A DNA stretch of 64,000 nt, from assembly GCA_017630155.1 (NCBI GenBank), contig JAGBVU010000001.1, positions 143,503 through 207,502 on the forward strand. The letters run 5' to 3'. Positions 36,237 through 45,088 of the stretch are shown in pieces. Under the pieces are notes generated by a model. The model saw only the letters and a program-made list of their open reading frames with translations, was not told the origin of the DNA and did no database searches. The position numbers and the translations under genes are program-made. Origin of the DNA: Bacteroidales bacterium (GTDB lineage: Bacteria > Bacteroidota > Bacteroidia > Bacteroidales > UBA932). Position 1 is the first letter of the stretch, and each line of letters starts with the position of its first letter.

Positions 36237-38471
36237 ATGGCATTCATTAGAAAAGAGAATAAGTATGATTGGGACTTCGAGATAATCGGAGGCTGCTCAC
36301 GTGTTAAAATAACCAAAGGTGAAGATATCGCCCATTTGCATGAACTTGATCCTAAGATGTGGACAGTTTTATCATGTCCTGTAAAAGGTCTGGAGATCGA
36401 TGAGAAGAGTCTTGTATATATGGACGCGGATGGTGATGGAAAGATTCGTGTACAGGATGTGATAAGTACAGCAAAATGGGTTGTGGATGCTGTAAATAAT
36501 CCGGATTTGCTCCTCAAAGGGGAAGATGGTTTTGATGTGGATAATTTCTCTAAAGAGAGCGAACTTGGAAAAAATCTCTCTGTATGTGCAGGGAGAATAC
36601 TTGAAAGCCTTGGCAAACAGGGTGGGAGAATCTCCATCTCAGATGTTTCAGATATCTCTGCCATTTTTGCCAAGACCACATTCAATGGAGACGGTGTCAT
36701 AATTGATGCTTCCGCAGATGATCCTGACCAAAAAGCTGTCATTGCCTCTGCAGTTGCTGTATCTGGTGGAGTAATGGACAGAAGTGGAGTTATGGGTGTC
36801 AATGGTGAGATAATTGAAAATTTCTACAAGTCACTTTCAGATTATGCGGCCTGGCAGACAGCCAAAGTCGAGGCTCCCTACGGTGATAAGACCGACAAAG
36901 CTGTGGAGCTCTACAATGCCCTGGATGCTAAGGTGAAAGATTACTTTATGCGTTCTAAACTTGCCGCATTCTCTCCTGACAGCACTTCTACCCTTGATGT
37001 TCAGAATTCAAGGATTGAAGCCATAAGTGCAGATAACCTTACCGGCAAGACTGATGAGATTGCTACATATCCATTGGCAAGGATTACCGGTGAAGATACA
37101 TTGGATTTGAGGGCTGCCATCAATCCTGTATGGGCAGCACAGTTTGCGGCTCTTAAAGAGATAGTGATGGATCCCAAGAAAAAGGAGCTTACTGAGGCAG
37201 AATGGTGTGAAATAGGTGCCAAATTTGCGGCATACGAAGCTTGGAAGGGGTCAAAGGTAGGGGCAGAGGTGGAGTCTTTGGGCTTGGAGACCATCCAAAA
37301 ATATCTTGAACAGAACCATAAAGATGCACTTCTGGCCATTGTAGCCAAGGATGCGGCACTTAAGGGTGATGTGGATAATATTGCAGTGATGGATAAGTTC
37401 CTTCATGTATACAGGGATTTCTACAGATTGCTCAAGAATTTTATCACCTTCCACGATTTCTATGACAAATGCAAGGAGACCAAAGCAATATTCCAGTCAG
37501 GCAGACTTATCATAGACCAGAGGGAGTGCCTCTTCTGTATGAAGGTGGATGATATGGGCAAGCATTCAGCAGCGGCCCCATCCAGCGGTATGTATCTTGT
37601 CTATTGTGACTGCACTGCCAAAGGTGTAGCCGGCAAATTGCAGATTATGGCAGCTATCACCGTAGGAGATATTGGAGATGTGGTAGTGGGTAAAAATGCT
37701 ATCTACTATGACAATAAAGGTGTAGAGTACGATGCTGTCATCACAAAAGTGATAGACAATCCTATCAGTATGTCACAGGCATTCTGGTCTCCATATAGAA
37801 GAATTGCAAGCACCGTTGAGGGCTTCATTGCCAAAAATGCTGCAGATAAGGATGCCAAGATTATGAAGGATGTTACTACATCCATCAATAATGCCCCCAA
37901 GGCTGCTGCAGATCCAAAGGCTGCCGCAGCGACTGCTGCACCATTTGACATTGGTAAGTTTGCCGGTATCTTTGCTGCCTTAGGTATGGCTGTCGGCATG
38001 ATTGGTTCGGCTTTGGCAAGTCTTGTAAAAGGTCTTGTGGCGTTGAGCTGGTGGCAGGTGATCCTTACATTCGTGGGGTGTTTGCTTGTAATCTCGGGCC
38101 CTGCTATGGTGATGGCATGGATGAAGCTTCGCCGTCGCAATATTGCTCCACTTTTGAACGCTAATGGTTGGGCAATGAATGCCTCTACCCGTATCAGTAT
38201 TCCATTTGGTGAAACCCTTACAAATATTGCCAAATTCCCAACTTTGAACCTGAAAGATCCATATGCCAAGAAGGGTATTCCAGCTTGGAAAAAATGGGTG
38301 ATATCACTCTCTTCTCTAGTGGTTGTTTTGGTGGTATTGTGGATTTGTAACCTCTTTGCATGGGCAAAACTTCCATCTCCACTCCCTTGTTTCAATAAAG
38401 AAGAGGTAGTGGTTGTTGAGGAGACCGTGGAAGAGGTTGTTGCTGAGGAATCACCTGTTGTTGTTGAGTAA
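36237..38471 (+). CDS. Large hypothetical membrane protein with one EF-hand-like loop
   Basis: 744 residues, family not recognised. There is no signal peptide. A canonical Ca-binding loop DADGDGKIRVQD sits near residue 63-74. A long soluble region (to about 545), helical in its middle, contains an isolated cysteine group (ECLFCMK, YCDC). An Ala/Lys-rich linker (about 548-575) is followed by two close membrane segments (about 578-640), a third near 695-715, and a Glu/Val-rich acidic tail. Topology predicts a mostly cytoplasmic protein anchored at its C-terminus. The M64 peptidase gene begins just after its stop. Confidence 0.72.
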   Translation: MAFIRKENKYDWDFEIIGGCSRVKITKGEDIAHLHELDPKMWTVLSCPVKGLEIDEKSLVYMDADGDGKIRVQDVISTAKWVVDAVNNPDLLLKGEDGFDVDNFSKESELGKNLSVCAGRILESLGKQGGRISISDVSDISAIFAKTTFNGDGVIIDASADDPDQKAVIASAVAVSGGVMDRSGVMGVNGEIIENFYKSLSDYAAWQTAKVEAPYGDKTDKAVELYNALDAKVKDYFMRSKLAAFSPDSTSTLDVQNSRIEAISADNLTGKTDEIATYPLARITGEDTLDLRAAINPVWAAQFAALKEIVMDPKKKELTEAEWCEIGAKFAAYEAWKGSKVGAEVESLGLETIQKYLEQNHKDALLAIVAKDAALKGDVDNIAVMDKFLHVYRDFYRLLKNFITFHDFYDKCKETKAIFQSGRLIIDQRECLFCMKVDDMGKHSAAAPSSGMYLVYCDCTAKGVAGKLQIMAAITVGDIGDVVVGKNAIYYDNKGVEYDAVITKVIDNPISMSQAFWSPYRRIASTVEGFIAKNAADKDAKIMKDVTTSINNAPKAAADPKAAAATAAPFDIGKFAGIFAALGMAVGMIGSALASLVKGLVALSWWQVILTFVGCLLVISGPAMVMAWMKLRRRNIAPLLNANGWAMNASTRISIPFGETLTNIAKFPTLNLKDPYAKKGIPAWKKWVISLSSLVVVLVVLWICNLFAWAKLPSPLPCFNKEEVVVVEETVEEVVAEESPVVVE

Positions 38472-38472
38472 T

Positions 38473-39729
38473 ATGAGAAGGGTCTTTGCAATTCTGACAC
38501 TTGTAGTGTCGTCTGTGTGTGCCCTAGCTCAGTCGCAGGTGGTGCAGCCCGATTATGATACATATTTCCACCCTTACAGGTTAAGGGTGGATCTCACTTT
38601 TGCCGGAGATGCTTCGTATCAGAATATTTTTCTTGATGGTATGGCCAGAGAGTGTGACTGGAGCGGATCAAAGGTAAATCTTATAGATACTTTCCGTTAC
38701 GGCGAATACAGACTTGAGGTTCATACACCTGATGGAAAGGAGATATATTCAAGAGGGTTCAATACCCTGTTTCAGGAGTGGAGAACTACTGCTGAAGCCA
38801 GAACCACCCCTCAGGCATTTGCCAGTTCTTATGTTATACCGTATCCTAAAGATAAATTCCTTTTTAAAGTGTTTGAAAGGTCAAGGGAAACAGGTCTCTA
38901 TGGGGAGATTTTTTCTATTGAAGTGGATCCATCTGACAAGCTGATAAGCCGAGAGGTCCCAAATGATTTCAAAGTGGACAAGATTCTCTATAATGGTGAT
39001 CCTGCCAATAAAGTAGACCTGCTTTTTATAGCAGAGGGGTATACTGCACAAGAGATGGATAAATTCAGGGCAGATGCACAGAGATTTGCTGACTACATGT
39101 TTACTATGGATCCTTATACCCGCCACAAAGGGGATTTCAATATATGGATTCTGGAGTCTGTGTCAGAGGAGAGTGGTACAGACATTCCTCACAAGGATAT
39201 ATGGAAAAGGACTGTGGTAAGCTCCAATTTCTACACATTCCGTAGTGACAGGTACCTTACAGCCCAAAACCATAAACTTGTAAGTCAGGTGGCATCCAAC
39301 GCCCCGTATGATGCCCTTTATGTGTTAGTTAACAATAAAGAGTATGGTGGAGGTGGTATCTATAACTTCTATGGATTGAGTGCGAGTGACTGTATCTATG
39401 CAGAACCAGTTTTTGTTCACGAATTCGGACACAGTTTTGCTGGTCTTGGTGATGAATATTATGACTCAAGCACCTCTTATGAGGATTTCTACAATATCAA
39501 AATTGAACCTTGGGAGCCTAATATTACCACTCAGGTTGATTTTGACAGCAAATGGAAGGATATGATGGAGAGTGGAGCGGAGGTTGGTCTCTATGAAGGT
39601 GGTGGCTATATGGCAAAAGGTATTTTCAGACCAGTTCCAGATTGCAGGATGAAGACAAATACTGCTCCTGGATTCTGTCCTGTATGTCAAAGGGCCATAG
39701 AGAGGATGATTGGTTACTATACCAGGTAG
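38473..39729 (+). CDS. Secreted M64 family metallopeptidase (IgA-peptidase-like)
   Basis: 418 residues from the ATG at 38473; a longer frame starting 60 bases upstream lies inside the previous gene and lacks the signal peptide at its start. The signal peptide ends near CALAQ. An N-terminal beta domain (about 25-170) is followed by the peptidase: VDLLFIAEGYTAQEMDKF, and the zinc site HEFGHSFAGLGDEYY near residue 315, in which the second His and Asp are those of the M64 signature. The family includes a Clostridium IgA protease, but Bacteroidota members have unknown targets. It ends four bases before mnmD. Confidence 0.88.
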   Translation: MRRVFAILTLVVSSVCALAQSQVVQPDYDTYFHPYRLRVDLTFAGDASYQNIFLDGMARECDWSGSKVNLIDTFRYGEYRLEVHTPDGKEIYSRGFNTLFQEWRTTAEARTTPQAFASSYVIPYPKDKFLFKVFERSRETGLYGEIFSIEVDPSDKLISREVPNDFKVDKILYNGDPANKVDLLFIAEGYTAQEMDKFRADAQRFADYMFTMDPYTRHKGDFNIWILESVSEESGTDIPHKDIWKRTVVSSNFYTFRSDRYLTAQNHKLVSQVASNAPYDALYVLVNNKEYGGGGIYNFYGLSASDCIYAEPVFVHEFGHSFAGLGDEYYDSSTSYEDFYNIKIEPWEPNITTQVDFDSKWKDMMESGAEVGLYEGGGYMAKGIFRPVPDCRMKTNTAPGFCPVCQRAIERMIGYYTR

Positions 39730-39733
39730 TCAG

Positions 39734-40390
39734 ATGCATTCTGCTGAGATAGAGATAACTGCTGATGGTTCGGCGACCCTTTTCGTAAGGGAGATGGACG
39801 AACATTACCACTCAGTCAAAGGGGCTCTTACCGAGTCGAACCATATATTCAGAGATTCAGCATTTTTATACCGTGCCGATGGTTCACCTATGAGATTATT
39901 GGAGGTGGGCTTCGGCACAGGTCTTAATGCTGCTGTTACAGCTATGGTGGCAGATGCCGAGCACCCTGTTCACTATATTTCACTCGAGAAATATCCTGTT
40001 TCCACCGAGATGTTGCGCAAACTCCAATATGGAGAACTCGTAAATGGTGAACTGCTTGATAGAATTCACGCAGCTTTCTGGAATGTCCCAGTGGAGATTA
40101 CCCCTTGGTTTACCCTTGAAAAGAGGCATTGCGATTATACCATAGATCTATTGCCCGAAGGGATAGATGTGGTCTATTTTGATGCATTTGCCCCAGAGAA
40201 GCAGCCCGATATGTGGACAGAGGAGGCGTTCCAGCGCCTTGTGCAAGTGATGAATCCCGGTGCAGTTCTCACTACATATTGTTCAAAAGGGGTAATAAGA
40301 AGACGACTCGAAAGCCTGGGCCTTCGAGTCGAACGTATTCCCGGTCCTCCGGGGGGTAAAAGGGAGATTCTCAGGGCTACTCGCTTATAG
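39734..40390 (+). CDS. mnmD: tRNA 5-methylaminomethyl-2-thiouridine methyltransferase MnmD
   Basis: About 218 residues from the ATG at 39734; an alternative upstream ATG overlaps the previous stop. The SAM-binding motif LLEVGFGTGLNA is near 54-65, followed by HYISLEKYP, and the catalytic loop VVYFDAFAPEKQPDMWTEE near 150-168; YCSKGVIRRRLESLG forms the end. It performs the last methylation of mnm5s2U34 in tRNA as a stand-alone enzyme without the MnmC oxidase half, the usual state in this phylum. Its end overlaps the convergent symporter gene by 14 bases. Confidence 0.9.
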   Translation: MHSAEIEITADGSATLFVREMDEHYHSVKGALTESNHIFRDSAFLYRADGSPMRLLEVGFGTGLNAAVTAMVADAEHPVHYISLEKYPVSTEMLRKLQYGELVNGELLDRIHAAFWNVPVEITPWFTLEKRHCDYTIDLLPEGIDVVYFDAFAPEKQPDMWTEEAFQRLVQVMNPGAVLTTYCSKGVIRRRLESLGLRVERIPGPPGGKREILRATRL

Positions 40391-41618
40391 TAAGTTTCTC
40401 ACCCTCAGATTTGGCAATAACTACCGCAGCACACATATCTCCATATGAGTTGGTGGCGGTACGAGGCATATCGCAGAGTTGCTCAACAGCAAGTACAAGT
40501 CCGATACCCTCGAGTGGAAGGCCTGCTACAGAGAGTGCTACAGAGAGCATTACAAGTCCTGCCATAGGGATGCTGGCTGCACCGATTGCAGAAAATAGTA
40601 CTGTTGCTACAATTATCAATTGCTCCATTATCGACAGATCCACTCCGTATACCTGTGCGATGAATATTACAGCTACACATTCATATAGTGCTGTGCCATT
40701 CATATTGATGGTGGCGCCAAGGGGGAGAGTGAAGCTGGCTATTTTGTTGGAGATTCCGCATTTCTCTTGTGAGTCCCTCATGGAGATAGGGAGTGCTGCA
40801 CCTGATGAGCAGGTCGAGAATGCAGTAAGGATAGCTGTAGACATCTTCTTCATATGTTTCCATGGGTTCTCCTTGCCGATGAAATGGACTGTAGCGGGTA
40901 GGATGATGAAGAACTGAATCATACAACCTATCCATACGATTAGGACGAACATTCCAAGGCTTTGGGCGATCTCTACCAGTTTGGCTGTGTCACCGGCCTG
41001 CTCGGCAATCATCTTGGAAACTATGGCAAAAACTCCGATAGGGGCAAGCTTGATAACGGCCAGAGTAATCTTCATAATTACGTCAAATACCGCCTGGAAT
41101 ACATCCACAATCATATTTCTTGACTTCTCCTCCACTTTGGTCACAAAGAAACCGAAGAGGATGGCGAAGAAGATGATTGCAAGAAGATCACCCTCTGTAA
41201 GGGATCTGAAGATATTGTCAGGAACAATAGTAATAAGCCTTTCCCCGAGTGAAATCTTATTGGCAGATGCTGCTTGAGCTGCTCCGTTGGCTTGGTCAAT
41301 AAGGGTGGACCCTACACCAGGTTCCAGAATGTTCACAAAGAGCATCCCGATAAATGCCGCTATAAGGGTAGTGATGATGTAGAAGCTGAAGGTTTTGCCG
41401 GCGATTCTTCCCAAACCACCGCTGTTACCCATGCCTGCAACTCCCACCACCATAGATGAAAATACTATAGGAACGACAATCATCTTTAGGAAGCGGAGGA
41501 ATATTACCCCTGCCCAACTGATATATTTTACATACTCATGGCCAAAGATTCCGAATATGACACCCAGAACTAGTGCCATCAGAATCTGCATAGGTAATGC
41601 TATTTTTATCTTTTTCAT
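40377..41618 (-). CDS. Dicarboxylate/amino acid:cation symporter (DAACS family)
   Basis: 413 residues with eight hydrophobic helices and two re-entrant hairpins. HP1 is near TAFSTCSSGAALPISMRDSQE (about 265-285). The conserved TM7 motif ATINMNGTALYE is the sodium-binding NMxGT of the GltPh/GltP fold. HP2 contains AAVVIAKSEGE at the end. It should take up aspartate, glutamate or C4-dicarboxylates with sodium or protons. Third gene of a minus-strand set with an Asp/Glu racemase and a LysE exporter, which supports an acidic amino acid as substrate. Confidence 0.9.
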   Translation of the reverse strand: MKKIKIALPMQILMALVLGVIFGIFGHEYVKYISWAGVIFLRFLKMIVVPIVFSSMVVGVAGMGNSGGLGRIAGKTFSFYIITTLIAAFIGMLFVNILEPGVGSTLIDQANGAAQAASANKISLGERLITIVPDNIFRSLTEGDLLAIIFFAILFGFFVTKVEEKSRNMIVDVFQAVFDVIMKITLAVIKLAPIGVFAIVSKMIAEQAGDTAKLVEIAQSLGMFVLIVWIGCMIQFFIILPATVHFIGKENPWKHMKKMSTAILTAFSTCSSGAALPISMRDSQEKCGISNKIASFTLPLGATINMNGTALYECVAVIFIAQVYGVDLSIMEQLIIVATVLFSAIGAASIPMAGLVMLSVALSVAGLPLEGIGLVLAVEQLCDMPRTATNSYGDMCAAVVIAKSEGEKLTISE

Positions 41619-41630
41619 ACTGGATATCTG

Positions 41631-42326
41631 TTATTTATAGTAAAGTTCTCTTATACAGCCGTCAGCGAGTGCCTCAAGTGATGAGATGGCCATTTCTGGA
41701 TCGAGTCCTGTATTTGCGTAAGCGATAGGAATTTCTGTACAAGCTCCTACGATTGGGAGTTTCTCAATGGCCCAAAGTTGTTCTATTATTCCTCTGAATT
41801 TTTCCCCAGCTTCTTTATGTTTGCCGGCTTTTACCATATCGGTAACATCGTGAATCTCCACTTGGAGCTCTTCTGATGCCACTCTGAAATTGTATCCGCT
41901 ATCTTGAGCATGCTTCTGATACAGACCGGTCCTCATAGTGCCGAGAGTGGCTGTAAGCCATGCACCTTTTGGAGAGATGGTTGATGATTTGAGTATGGTC
42001 TCATCGACGATGTGGACGATAGGTTTCTCTATTTCATCCCTCATCCCATCAATGAAATAGTGGGCTGTGTTACAAGTGGCGCAAAGGATATCAGCTCCCC
42101 AACCGATGAGGGTTTTAAGCCCATCTTTCAGGTATTCAGTGGGATCCGGCCCTTTCCCAAGCAAAAATGTTGTACGGTCAGGTGTGATTGTATTTGAGTA
42201 GACGATCATTCTAGGGTGCTCTTGATCGCAGCTCGCAGGGGTTTTTTCAGCGAGAACTCTGAGGAAATCTGCTGTGGCAGCAGGTCCCATACCCCCTAAA
42301 ACTCCTAAAGTTTTGTCTGGTCTCAT
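41631..42326 (-). CDS. Aspartate/glutamate racemase family protein
   Basis: 231 residues, the normal size. It has the family's two catalytic cysteines: Cys85 in CATCNTAHYF and Cys196 in VGACTEIPIAY. The N-terminus GVLGGMGPAATADFL and the substrate-binding HPRMIVYSN are those of aspartate racemases (YgeA/RacD type) rather than MurI. It interconverts L- and D-aspartate or glutamate. The start codon overlaps the LysE stop by four bases; the symporter follows after 12 bases, so all three are one operon. Confidence 0.88.
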   Translation of the reverse strand: MRPDKTLGVLGGMGPAATADFLRVLAEKTPASCDQEHPRMIVYSNTITPDRTTFLLGKGPDPTEYLKDGLKTLIGWGADILCATCNTAHYFIDGMRDEIEKPIVHIVDETILKSSTISPKGAWLTATLGTMRTGLYQKHAQDSGYNFRVASEELQVEIHDVTDMVKAGKHKEAGEKFRGIIEQLWAIEKLPIVGACTEIPIAYANTGLDPEMAISSLEALADGCIRELYYK

Positions 42327-42967
42327 ATGTATAGTTTGATTATTTGAATAAGCCCTTCAAACAAGGTTACGATACCAATAGCCATAATGATGGTACCTGC
42401 AATCCAGTTCGTCACAAGCAGTTGTTTGAGTCTGAACTTGTTTCTGAACATATTTATCACTGTTGACAATGTGAACCACCATCCGAGAGTACCTATAAAT
42501 ACACCCAAAAGTGCTGGGGCAAGGACAAGCCCGAATTCGTAGCTTCCAGAGTCAATGCCGATAAATGCAAACATCCCTATGATAAGGAAGATGGCACCTG
42601 GATTGGTAATTGTCATTATGAATGAGGATGCAAAATCCTGAATGTACTGATGGTTACCCTCTTGAACCCTTTTGATTTGTTTGATGGGGTTAGTGATGAA
42701 AATTTTCAATCCGAAACCGGCAACAATGGCGCCACCAAATAGCATTACCCACTCGCGGTATGTGGTGAGAAAGTCATTGACAAATGCAAGGCCCAAAAGG
42801 GCGATTGCAGAGAATATGATATCGGAAATTGCAGCCCCCATGCCGGTAGCGAACCCTGACCATTTTCCTTTGCTCAGTGTCCTTTGGATACAGAGAATAC
42901 CGATAGGTCCCAATGGGATAGATGCTCCCAATCCAACTATTATCCCTTTTATTAGTTCTTCAATCAT
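42323..42967 (-). CDS. LysE family amino acid exporter
   Basis: 214 residues with about six hydrophobic segments. The N-terminal signature GLGASIPLGPIGILCIQRTL (about 12-31) is the LysE/RhtB motif, followed by GKWSGFATGMGAAISD and later FIMTITNPGAIFLIIG. The family exports basic, neutral or acidic amino acids. First gene of the three-gene set with the Asp/Glu racemase and the DAACS symporter; export of a racemised acidic amino acid is a possible role but not proven. Confidence 0.87.
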   Translation of the reverse strand: MIEELIKGIIVGLGASIPLGPIGILCIQRTLSKGKWSGFATGMGAAISDIIFSAIALLGLAFVNDFLTTYREWVMLFGGAIVAGFGLKIFITNPIKQIKRVQEGNHQYIQDFASSFIMTITNPGAIFLIIGMFAFIGIDSGSYEFGLVLAPALLGVFIGTLGWWFTLSTVINMFRNKFRLKQLLVTNWIAGTIIMAIGIVTLFEGLIQIIKLYI

Positions 42968-43017
42968 AAATTGTCACCATAATAAAGACAAAGATATAAT
43001 AAAAAATGAAGATTTAG

Positions 43018-43025
43018 TATATTTG
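43018..43025 (+). promoter_or_regulatory. -7 box of the lnt promoter
   Basis: TATATTTG, exact TAnnTTTG, 21 bases before the lnt start codon. No convincing -33 element. Confidence 0.5.
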
Positions 43026-43046
43026 TAGGCGTTAAAAGGTTCCCTT

Positions 43047-44699
43047 ATGAAATCGAGAAAGAGTGTTCACATATATATATTGGGGTGGATTCTTATTTCC
43101 TCCCTGCTGCTGTCATTACCTTTTCTGGTAGACCATCTTGGCTTTCTGGCTCTATTCGGGATGGTGCCTCTATTTTTTATTGAGGATATATGCAGAAAGC
43201 ATGATGTCAAGGGGGCTACATGGTATTACTATCTGCTGTTTGTGGTCTGGAATACCATTACCACTTATTGGGTTTCATATGCGACACTTCCAGGGGGGAT
43301 TGCAGCTATCCTTCTGAATGCCTTCCAGATGTCGCTAGTGTTCTGGTTCTACAGATTGTTCAAGAGGCAGATTCTCAAGAGAGACGGCGCTTCCAAGGAG
43401 AGTTTTATACCCTACCTCTTTTTTATTGTAACATGGCTCGGTTGGGAGCACTACTATTTTGATGCGGAGGTATCCTGGCCCTGGCTTGTTCTCGGTAATG
43501 CTTTTGCAGGTTCGATAAAGTCTGTACAGTGGTATGAATATACCGGTACTCTCGGCGGCAGTCTATGGATTCTCCTCTCAAATGTCCTTCTATACAGGAT
43601 TATAGTTAAAGAGGCAGGGAGGGATAAAGATGCTGGGGAGAGCAAATATCAGCGCAGGCAGCGATATGCTTTGTATGGGGGTTATGCTTCCCTGATCATA
43701 CTCCCTTTTGTTATCTCATTTGTGATGTTCTCATCTTATGAGGAGAAAAAGGACCCTTGTGAGTTTGTTCTTCTTCAGCCAAATATTGAACCATATCAGG
43801 ATAAGTTCAACACACTAACCAGAGATGAACAGGATGATATCCTTTTCCGCCTTGCTGAGAGAGGTGTTACCCCTCAGACATCTTTTGTGGTAGCCCCGGA
43901 GACATTTACCTGGTTTATTAATGAAGATGCTCCGTATACATGTCCCACTATAAGGAGAATGGGGGCATTTGTAAAAAAATATCCACAGACAAATTTTATC
44001 ACAGGTGCAGTAACTATGCGTCAATATGTCACCCGTAATGCCCCTTCCCTGACAGCCAAAAAGGGGAGAGGATACTGGTATGACACTTTCAATGCATCTG
44101 TGATGATGGATTCTACCGGGCAATGTGATTTCTTCCATAAATCGAAACTTGTTGTGCTTACGGAGTTTATCCCTTATCCGAAACTGCTTGCTCCTATAAA
44201 TAAACTAGCTATCGAGCTTGGTGGAGCTACAGGTAGTTACGGTACTCAGCCGGAAATCACTATCTTTGAGGGGTCAGACGGCACCAAGATAGGTACCGCC
44301 ATCTGCTATGAATCGGTATATGGAGATTATTATCGTGACTATATTCTTAAGGGGGCACAGGTAATGTCCATAATTACCAATGATGGCTGGTGGAGCAATA
44401 CCCCAGGTTACAGGCAGCACCTAAGATATGCCTCATTGCGTGCTATTGAGACACGTCGTTCCATCGCTCGCAGTGCAAATACAGGAATCTCGGCATTCAT
44501 CAACCAGAGAGGGGAGAGGGTGGCAGAACTTGGTTGGTGGCACGAAGATTGCTTGACAGGGAGTATCAATCTCAACAATGAACTGACATTTTTTGTCCGT
44601 CACGGAGATTTCATAGGAAGAATATCGACATTTATGTTTACGCTACTCGCACTTCTCTACTTTACCATCGCCGTTACCAAGAGGGCGAAAAAGAAATAG
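43047..44699 (+). CDS. lnt: Apolipoprotein N-acyltransferase
   Basis: 550 residues. About six N-terminal membrane segments (to about 240) are followed by the nitrilase domain facing the periplasm and a last membrane segment near 525-545. The catalytic triad is in place: Glu in VVAPETFTWF (about 284), Lys in FHKSKLVVLTEFIPY (about 366) and Cys in GTAICYESVYGDY (about 419). It adds the third acyl chain to lipoproteins. Bacteroidota Lnt is known to be diverged from the E. coli protein; the motifs here leave little doubt of the family. Confidence 0.9.
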   Translation: MKSRKSVHIYILGWILISSLLLSLPFLVDHLGFLALFGMVPLFFIEDICRKHDVKGATWYYYLLFVVWNTITTYWVSYATLPGGIAAILLNAFQMSLVFWFYRLFKRQILKRDGASKESFIPYLFFIVTWLGWEHYYFDAEVSWPWLVLGNAFAGSIKSVQWYEYTGTLGGSLWILLSNVLLYRIIVKEAGRDKDAGESKYQRRQRYALYGGYASLIILPFVISFVMFSSYEEKKDPCEFVLLQPNIEPYQDKFNTLTRDEQDDILFRLAERGVTPQTSFVVAPETFTWFINEDAPYTCPTIRRMGAFVKKYPQTNFITGAVTMRQYVTRNAPSLTAKKGRGYWYDTFNASVMMDSTGQCDFFHKSKLVVLTEFIPYPKLLAPINKLAIELGGATGSYGTQPEITIFEGSDGTKIGTAICYESVYGDYYRDYILKGAQVMSIITNDGWWSNTPGYRQHLRYASLRAIETRRSIARSANTGISAFINQRGERVAELGWWHEDCLTGSINLNNELTFFVRHGDFIGRISTFMFTLLALLYFTIAVTKRAKKK

Positions 44700-44718
44700 C
44701 ATCCATTTCTTTTAGGCT

Positions 44719-44921
44719 CCCTCAGCAAAGGTGCTCGCTCCGATTACTCCGAGCTACTCATTTCGCTCACATCGACTTGACAGACAACTCTTCCTTTTAG
44801 TCCGACTGCGTCGGCCTAACGACATCAGACAAAGTCTGTCATTGGCTTCGCGACACGTCGATTTACCGCTCATTCGCTTAACGCTCTCCGTAAAGTGCGC
44901 TCGCATCCTCTTTGCTGAGGG
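44719..44921. repeat. About 203-bp palindromic element with 12-bp terminal inverted repeats
   Basis: Ends CCCTCAGCAAAG (44719-44730) and CTTTGCTGAGGG (44910-44921) are perfect inverted repeats. Inside, ATCGAC...GTCGAT (44771/44857) and GACAGAC...GTCTGTC (44779/44834) are nested on the same axis, with small hairpins CCGACTGCGTCGG and CAGACAAAGTCTG. No reading frame: a MITE-like or long structured element. Confidence 0.72.
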
Positions 44922-45014
44922 TAAAGAGATCAGACACCGCTCATAGAGAAATGTACGGGATTTGGGCACGGAAAGTGGTGTTTTGGTGCCCAAAGTGCTG
45001 TGAAAATGCAAAAC

Positions 45015-45042
45015 GGGCACGGAATACTGAGTTTCCGTGCCC
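45015..45042. terminator. Terminator-like hairpin between convergent lnt and dehydrogenase genes
   Basis: Stem GGGCACGGAA / TTTCCGTGCCC with an eight-base loop, followed on the plus strand by ATTTTAT. Confidence 0.6.
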
Positions 45043-45088
45043 ATTTTATGGATGTGATCCTGCACGCTAGGGTCGCAGGATGATAAAG

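Larger units (their letters stand above)
44700..45088. other. Gene-free interval between lnt and the dehydrogenase gene
   Basis: Filled by the palindromic element at 44719-44921 and by two further hairpins sharing the word GGGCACGGAA: TTTGGGCAC...GTGCCCAAA (44961-44994) and GGGCACGGAA...TTTCCGTGCCC (45015-45042). No gene. Confidence 0.65.

Noticed and set aside
37706..38563. 285-codon minus-strand frame
   Set aside because: Antisense to the EF-hand membrane protein and the start of the M64 peptidase gene.
44719..45042. Possible CRISPR-like repeats
   Set aside because: The repeats are inverted, few and unevenly spaced; no regular direct repeat-spacer pattern exists anywhere in the window.
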